This document shows, piece after piece, positions 6,277 through 9,413 of a stretch of 9,413 nucleotides of DNA. The stretch spans positions 1 to 9,413 of the forward strand of contig QMVI01000031.1 in the NCBI GenBank assembly GCA_003661015.1, given 5' to 3'. Position 1 is the stretch's first letter, and each line of letters starts with the position of its first letter. Below the pieces are notes generated by a model. It did no database searches, had not been told where the DNA came from, and saw nothing but the letters and a program-made list of their open reading frames with translations. The stretch comes from Methanosarcinales archaeon. GTDB lineage: Archaea; Halobacteriota; Methanosarcinia; DSM-18856; Methermicoccaceae. The translations under genes were made by a program, and so were the position numbers.

Positions 6277-7962
6277 TCACAGCATAAAAACTTCTCTGAA
6301 CCTCGATATTCCCTCTTCTGTTCCAACAACAGCTATTCTGTCCCCTTCCTTCAGCACCTCGTTGGGTTTTATGTCGAGTATCACATCCTCACCCCTCTTT
6401 ATTCCGATGAGAGAACATCCAAACTTCCTTGGAAGCGAGAGACTTTCGAGGTCAAACTCAGTCAGCAGAGACTTTTTGGGAACCTCGAATACCTCCACCA
6501 CCAGCCCCTGAGCCATTGGCTCGGCTTTATATTTTTTGTTGTATTTCTTGGCAATCTCTGAGGTGATGACCTCAACACACATCACAGGAATGGACACCAC
6601 ATAGCTCGAGCCAGCTTTGTGTATCTTGTCTATGTTCTCCCCGGTGTTCTCCCTCGTTATTATGAAAGCTCTTGGGTTCATGTCTCTTACGAGCAGAGTG
6701 GATAACGCACTTTCAGAATCGTCTGGGAGGAGGATGAGAACTGTGAGATGACCGGGCTGGTCCACACCTGCCTCCTTCAGCACCTCCTCATCGGTTGCAG
6801 AACCGACTATGCTCGGGCATTCGAGACCCGACAGTGCGTGCGGGTTTGAATCGATGACAGCAACCTCCACACCCGCATCCATCAATCTGCGAACAACCTC
6901 CTTCCCAACCTCACCATGTCCGATTACGATGAATCTTCTTGGTGTGTGGGGGGCACCCATGCATTTGCACCTCTCTGTGCATATCGAGTCCTCGACTGTT
7001 CTGAGTTGTTCGAGTGTTCCGACCACCACAAGCACACTATTGGATGTGAGCACAGTCTCGGGTGCAGGACTCGGTATGAGCTTTCCATCCTTCCATATCG
7101 CTATCACTCTTCCACCGAGTCTCCCCCCTTCCTGAGTCCACACTTCCTTGATGGTCTTTCCGACCGCACCGCACTCGGGGTTCACTGGAAGTTCTGTGAT
7201 ATAGAGGCCCCTGAAAAACTCGACCTCACCAACCGGCACACCCTTCATGAGTTCGATGATTCTGTGTGCGACGTGGTCCCCCACAAGCTTCTTCGGAACG
7301 ACAACCATGTCCGCTCCCGCCATTTTCAGGTGCTCCTCCTTGATTGTTCCTTCAGCAACCACGATGCCTGAACCGAGTTCGAGCAGGACTGCGGTGTTCT
7401 GAACATCTGTGCCACACATGACCACTGCCTTTGCACTTTCAACGTTTGCTCTTTTCAGTCCTTCGGACGAGGTGGGGTCTCCAACCACACACGGAACACC
7501 CTTTTCAAAGAGGGAATGCACAACTTCAGCCCTCGGGTCAAGAACCAGAAACGGTATGTTGAGGGATTCCAGCTCTCCTATGAGCTTTTCAGCTATCTTT
7601 GAGTAATAACACACAACCACATGGTTTCTGAGGGTGGTGGATGCTGGATGTTCGAACCTCCATGCGAGATACTTCCATATCGTGTTGGATATGGGGATGA
7701 GGAGGCCAAACATCAGCACTATTCCACTCATGGAGACTATGATTGAGAGGGTTTTTCCAGCGGTTGTTGTCAAAACAACATCTGGAACCGCACGGGTTGC
7801 CATACTCACGATTACCCAGTGGAGTGCATCCGCCACCCCATACTTCACACCCTCTATGTATCGGGTGATGAAGAGGAAAAGTGCGGAGTAAAGGAATATG
7901 AGGGAGAACAGGGCAACAAAGTAGTAGAAGACATACCTGATTACATATCTTGGAAGCTTCAT
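6277..7962 (-). CDS. Two-RCK potassium-channel-like protein with degenerate pore
   Basis: ATG 7962 is preferred to GTG 7971 because AGGTGG lies just upstream of it; the product is 561 residues. Numbering from GTG, residues 11-37 form TM1, 46-67 a pore helix and loop, 72-96 TM2, then RCK1 (TrkA-N about 115-240, TrkA-C about 245-325) and RCK2 (TrkA-N about 345-470, TrkA-C about 480-564). The pore segment VSMATRAVPDVVLTTTAGK aligns with the usual VTMTTVGYGDxxPTTxxGK, but the TVGYGD potassium filter is TRAVPD. RCK1 has CYYSKIAEKLI in place of the GxGxxG nucleotide motif, while RCK2 keeps GHGEVG (351-356) with the acidic Asp374. Three cysteines (C331, C335, C337) lie in the linker. A ligand-gated ion conductor with altered selectivity, or a non-conducting regulatory protein, are both possible. 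It converges with the permease gene. Confidence 0.85.
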   Translation of the reverse strand: MKLPRYVIRYVFYYFVALFSLIFLYSALFLFITRYIEGVKYGVADALHWVIVSMATRAVPDVVLTTTAGKTLSIIVSMSGIVLMFGLLIPISNTIWKYLAWRFEHPASTTLRNHVVVCYYSKIAEKLIGELESLNIPFLVLDPRAEVVHSLFEKGVPCVVGDPTSSEGLKRANVESAKAVVMCGTDVQNTAVLLELGSGIVVAEGTIKEEHLKMAGADMVVVPKKLVGDHVAHRIIELMKGVPVGEVEFFRGLYITELPVNPECGAVGKTIKEVWTQEGGRLGGRVIAIWKDGKLIPSPAPETVLTSNSVLVVVGTLEQLRTVEDSICTERCKCMGAPHTPRRFIVIGHGEVGKEVVRRLMDAGVEVAVIDSNPHALSGLECPSIVGSATDEEVLKEAGVDQPGHLTVLILLPDDSESALSTLLVRDMNPRAFIITRENTGENIDKIHKAGSSYVVSIPVMCVEVITSEIAKKYNKKYKAEPMAQGLVVEVFEVPKKSLLTEFDLESLSLPRKFGCSLIGIKRGEDVILDIKPNEVLKEGDRIAVVGTEEGISRFREVFML

Positions 7963-7971
7963 CCTTTCCAC

Positions 7972-8092
7972 CTGTTTTCAATCAGTCCTCATATTTTCTT
8001 TTTATTTCACTTTATTTCATTTATTAATCTCTTATTTGTTCTTTTTTCCATTTTGCTCTTTTTCCCTGCTCCTACTCTTTTTCTGCTCTCCC
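7972..8092. other. Non-coding, purine-rich (minus strand) spacer
   Basis: This 121-bp stretch is T/C-rich on the plus strand and A/G-rich on the minus strand, with near-repeats such as GAAATAAA. It lies between the DUF488 stop and the channel-like gene, both on the minus strand. No convincing TATA box or terminator stands out; the channel gene might be read through from DUF488 or have a weak promoter near the AAAATATG at about 7990. Confidence 0.4.
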
Positions 8093-8524
8093 TCACTCAG
8101 ACCCCTCTTCTTCTGCTTCCTCAGTTCCCCCCTCCTTTGTCTCCTCCACCGATGCCTCCTCACCCTCTTTCATGAACTCATCGAGGTTCTCAACCACATC
8201 CTTCAAAACAACCGCAGGATTGCGTTCAGGGTTGTTGATTATGTACAACAGCGTTATAACTCCTTTCTCTCTCTCGAGCTTCTTCAACTCCCTCAACATC
8301 TCAATCTTCTTCTTCAGTTCCTCCCGATAGAGTTTTACAAACTCGTCCCATCTCTGAGTTCGGGAAAACCAGTGAGTGAGTATGCTTGAAGGTGCAAGCT
8401 TTCTCATCCAAAAATCAACTTTGCCCTCCTCCCTCCTCACCCCCTTGGGCCAATTTCTCTCGACCAATATTCTATAACCATCTTCGGGAGACTTGTGCTC
8501 GAATATCCTCTTTGTTCTGATCAT
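8093..8524 (-). CDS. DUF488 family protein with acidic C-terminal tail
   Basis: I choose ATG 8524 (143 residues) over GTG 8533 because family members begin 'MIRTKR'. The family signature is clear: IRTKRIFEHKSPEDGYRILV-RNWPKGV at the N-terminus, WMRKLAPSSILTHWF, RWDEFVKLYREEL, and ITLLYIINNPERNPAVVLKDV (YeaO/DUF488 pattern, including the 'SPEDGyR(I/V)LV-R-WP-GV' block and the 'hN-AVVLK' block where the usual His is Arg here). Function is unestablished; the fold is related to a small hydrolase-like or nucleotide-binding domain. The last ~30 residues (from about EFMKEGEEASVEE) are a low-complexity acidic tail that most family members lack. It is on the same strand as the channel gene downstream, 130 bp away, and is preceded by its own TATA-like box. 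Confidence 0.85.
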   Translation of the reverse strand: MIRTKRIFEHKSPEDGYRILVERNWPKGVRREEGKVDFWMRKLAPSSILTHWFSRTQRWDEFVKLYREELKKKIEMLRELKKLEREKGVITLLYIINNPERNPAVVLKDVVENLDEFMKEGEEASVEETKEGGTEEAEEEGSE

Positions 8525-8557
8525 TTTGACCACTATCCTGTCCTTTAACCACTATCC
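8525..8557. repeat. Two 14-bp near-identical repeats, operator-like
   Basis: TTTGACCACTATCC (8525-8538) and TTTAACCACTATCC (8544-8557) match at 13 of 14 positions and are spaced 19 bp start to start. They sit directly upstream of ATG 8524 in the DUF488 leader, between the predicted promoter and the start. The position suits a repressor operator, but no regulator is identified. Confidence 0.75.
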
Positions 8558-8589
8558 ACGGAGATGATAATCTTACTTTGCCCTCCTCA

Positions 8590-8597
8590 TTTTTATA
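8590..8597 (-). promoter_or_regulatory. TATA-like box upstream of DUF488
   Basis: The minus strand reads TATAAAAA just downstream of the TAA of the preceding gene (8601). Transcription would begin near 8568, giving a leader of about 44 nt that contains the two 14-bp repeats. Confidence 0.45.
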
Positions 8598-8600
8598 CAT

Positions 8601-8942
8601 TTAGGCTTCGTAGAGTTTTCCGTCTTTCTCATACAGTCCGAGCTCAGACTTCAAAAAATCAAGCACCTCGTACGAAAGAGAGAGCGTGATTCCGAGACAT
8701 CTTCTCAGCATTCTCAGTGCAAACTCCTTATCCACACCGTTTTCCAGTTTCTCGGGGGCGAACAGTTCGAGGGCAACCCATCTAACATCGCGCATAAAAT
8801 CTTCAAACTTCTGGGTGTTCATTATCTTTAAATCGACCACCTCACCACAGAATCTCTCATCCTCTCTGTGGAGTTCGAGTGTGGTCGTTGCATCGAACAC
8901 AGTTTTTTCACCACAGTATGCACACTCAACATGCGCCCTCAT
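8601..8942 (-). CDS. Unknown small Cys-containing protein, coupled to RHH gene
   Basis: This 113-residue protein starts at ATG 8942, overlapping the TGA of the upstream ribbon-helix-helix gene by 4 nt (ATGA), so its start and coupling are secure. It begins with HVECAYCGEKTVFDATTTLELH and a later FCGEVVDL, giving one CxxC pair (C8, C11) and Cys32, possibly half of a zinc knuckle at the dimer level. The rest is mainly helical: MRDVRWVALELFAPEKL, EFALRMLRRCLGITLSL, EVLDFLKSEL. I do not recognise the family. Pairing with an RHH protein is typical of toxin-antitoxin or autoregulated small operons, but no toxin motif is visible and the order (RHH first) fits either. Confidence 0.75.
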   Translation of the reverse strand: MRAHVECAYCGEKTVFDATTTLELHREDERFCGEVVDLKIMNTQKFEDFMRDVRWVALELFAPEKLENGVDKEFALRMLRRCLGITLSLSYEVLDFLKSELGLYEKDGKLYEA

Positions 8943-9121
8943 AGTTCTACCTCCCCCACCTTCTCTCTTCTTCTCTCACGCTCGTACATGCTCACGAACT
9001 CGATAAGTGCATAGCTCACAACGTCCGAAAGCCCGGCAAAGCCCTCCCTCTCAGCAATCTCCTCAAGTTTCCTCTTGAGATAGGGAGACATCGAGACCGA
9101 CACCACCATCTTCTTAGTCAT
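8939..9121 (-). CDS. Ribbon-helix-helix (CopG/Arc-like) DNA-binding protein
   Basis: The 60-residue protein starts at ATG 9121 with no Shine-Dalgarno sequence, consistent with a leaderless mRNA from the TATA box just upstream. The MVVSVSMSPYLKRKLEEIAEREGF segment is a classical RHH ribbon plus first helix, followed by the glycine turn and second helix LSDVVSYALIEFVSMYERER. RHH proteins dimerise and insert their two-strand ribbon into the major groove, usually repressing their own promoters. It is first in a two-gene operon with the unknown 113-residue protein, with which it may form an autoregulated pair. The second gene could be its partner protein. Confidence 0.87.
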   Translation of the reverse strand: MTKKMVVSVSMSPYLKRKLEEIAEREGFAGLSDVVSYALIEFVSMYERERRREKVGEVEL

Positions 9122-9145
9122 CAGATAAAAGATTATGATTATGGT

Positions 9146-9153
9146 ATTTATAT
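9146..9153 (-). promoter_or_regulatory. TATA-like box of RHH operon
   Basis: The minus strand carries ATATAAAT within ACATATAAATACC, about 25-28 nt before ATG 9121. Transcription is predicted to start at or next to the ATG. The box lies immediately after the TAA (9158) of the preceding gene, leaving only 36 bp between the two genes. Confidence 0.6.
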
Positions 9154-9157
9154 GTTA

Positions 9158-9413
9158 TTAACAGAGGTTGGGAGCCAGCACCCTAATTATTTTTCCCTTC
9201 TCCTTTTCTTTTTCTTCTATTATCCTAACAATCTCTTTATCTACTGGTTTGTAAATTACTACAATCAAAGCATCACAGTGTTTTAGATACTCATCTATCT
9301 GCCCTAACAATCTTTTGCGATGCGAACTCTCATTTATAGAAAACTTTACTTCTATCCCCACCCTACATTTATTTGTAGATATCATAAGGTCTAGTCTATC
9401 AGTGGATGGCAAC
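9158..9413 (-). CDS. Nuclease-like (PD-(D/E)xK superfamily) C-terminal fragment, cut by right edge
   Basis: The frame is open to the right edge, so the true start lies outside; a TTG at 9412 is only the first in-frame codon. The visible 84 residues contain RLDLMIST, then GIEVKFSI, then LLGQIDEYLKHCDALIVVIY. An Asp about 12 residues before an E-x-K strand, then a Gln/Tyr helix, is the layout of PD-(D/E)xK nuclease cores (restriction-endonuclease-like fold), with Asp8, Glu21 and Lys23 as likely catalytic residues. The tail is Lys/Glu-rich. The DNA is clearly more AT-rich than its neighbours, which suggests acquisition. It might belong to a restriction, defence or phage-type nuclease; the N-terminal part needed to tell these apart is missing. 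Confidence 0.65.
   Translation of the reverse strand, partial: LPSTDRLDLMISTNKCRVGIEVKFSINESSHRKRLLGQIDEYLKHCDALIVVIYKPVDKEIVRIIEEKEKEKGKIIRVLAPNLC

Noticed and set aside
8534..8560. N-terminal extension of DUF488 through an upstream TAG
   Set aside because: The frame upstream of GTG 8533 contains TAG and then a TAA within about 13 codons and no start codon, and the family begins at MIRTKR; this is leader sequence.
1..9413. CRISPR array, tRNA, rRNA or insertion sequence
   Set aside because: No regularly spaced repeats, cloverleaf-like sequences, rRNA segments, transposase motifs or flanking inverted repeats were found; repeats present are short pairs only.

Overview
The window looks like a piece of a euryarchaeal chromosome from a methanogen-type lineage that carries part of a head-tail (Caudoviricetes-like) provirus. 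The archaeal signs are TATA-like boxes about 25 nt upstream of leaderless or short-leader starts, GGAGGT ribosome-binding sites inside operons, an MfnA-type decarboxylase (methanofuran or CoA branch), a RimI/Alba-type acetyltransferase, a TrkA/RCK channel-like protein and short ribbon-helix-helix regulators. No rRNA, tRNA or CRISPR array was seen. Species identity cannot be read from this alone.

Layout, left to right. (1) 1-2847, all on the minus strand, is viral: a portal protein, then a stand-alone glycyl-radical domain of class III (anaerobic) ribonucleotide reductase with its own promoter, then a neck/tail-completion-like protein, a coiled-coil protein and a tail-tube-like protein cut by the left edge. 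No terminase, protease or major capsid protein lies in the expected places. (2) 2848-2957 is a very AT-rich non-coding spacer. (3) 2958-5224, minus strand, is a tight operon: rimI-like acetyltransferase, metallophosphoesterase, mfnA. (4) 5225-5310 is a divergent promoter region, followed on the plus strand by a DUF318/ArsP-type permease (to 6252), which converges on a two-RCK channel-like protein (6277-7962, minus). (5) 8093-9413, minus strand, holds a DUF488 protein, an unknown Cys-containing protein coupled to a ribbon-helix-helix protein, and an AT-rich nuclease-like fragment cut by the right edge.

The most striking observation is that two adjacent conserved genes, the metallophosphoesterase and mfnA, are each interrupted by a single in-frame TAG with the reading frame otherwise intact and family motifs on both sides. 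In the phosphoesterase the metal-binding GHxH motif lies after the TAG, so the upstream part alone should not be an enzyme. All 13 genes that end inside the window stop with TGA (8) or TAA (5), none with TAG. Together this suggests TAG is a sense codon here, most likely pyrrolysine as in methylamine-using methanogens and related archaea; paired nonsense mutations are the alternative. I therefore annotate both genes as full-length with TAG readthrough.

Other notable points are the viral stand-alone RNR glycyl-radical domain, a potassium-channel-like protein whose TVGYGD filter is replaced by TRAVPD and whose first RCK domain lacks the glycine motif, a 19-bp tandem duplication that neatly separated two formerly overlapping genes, and the missing head module of the provirus.
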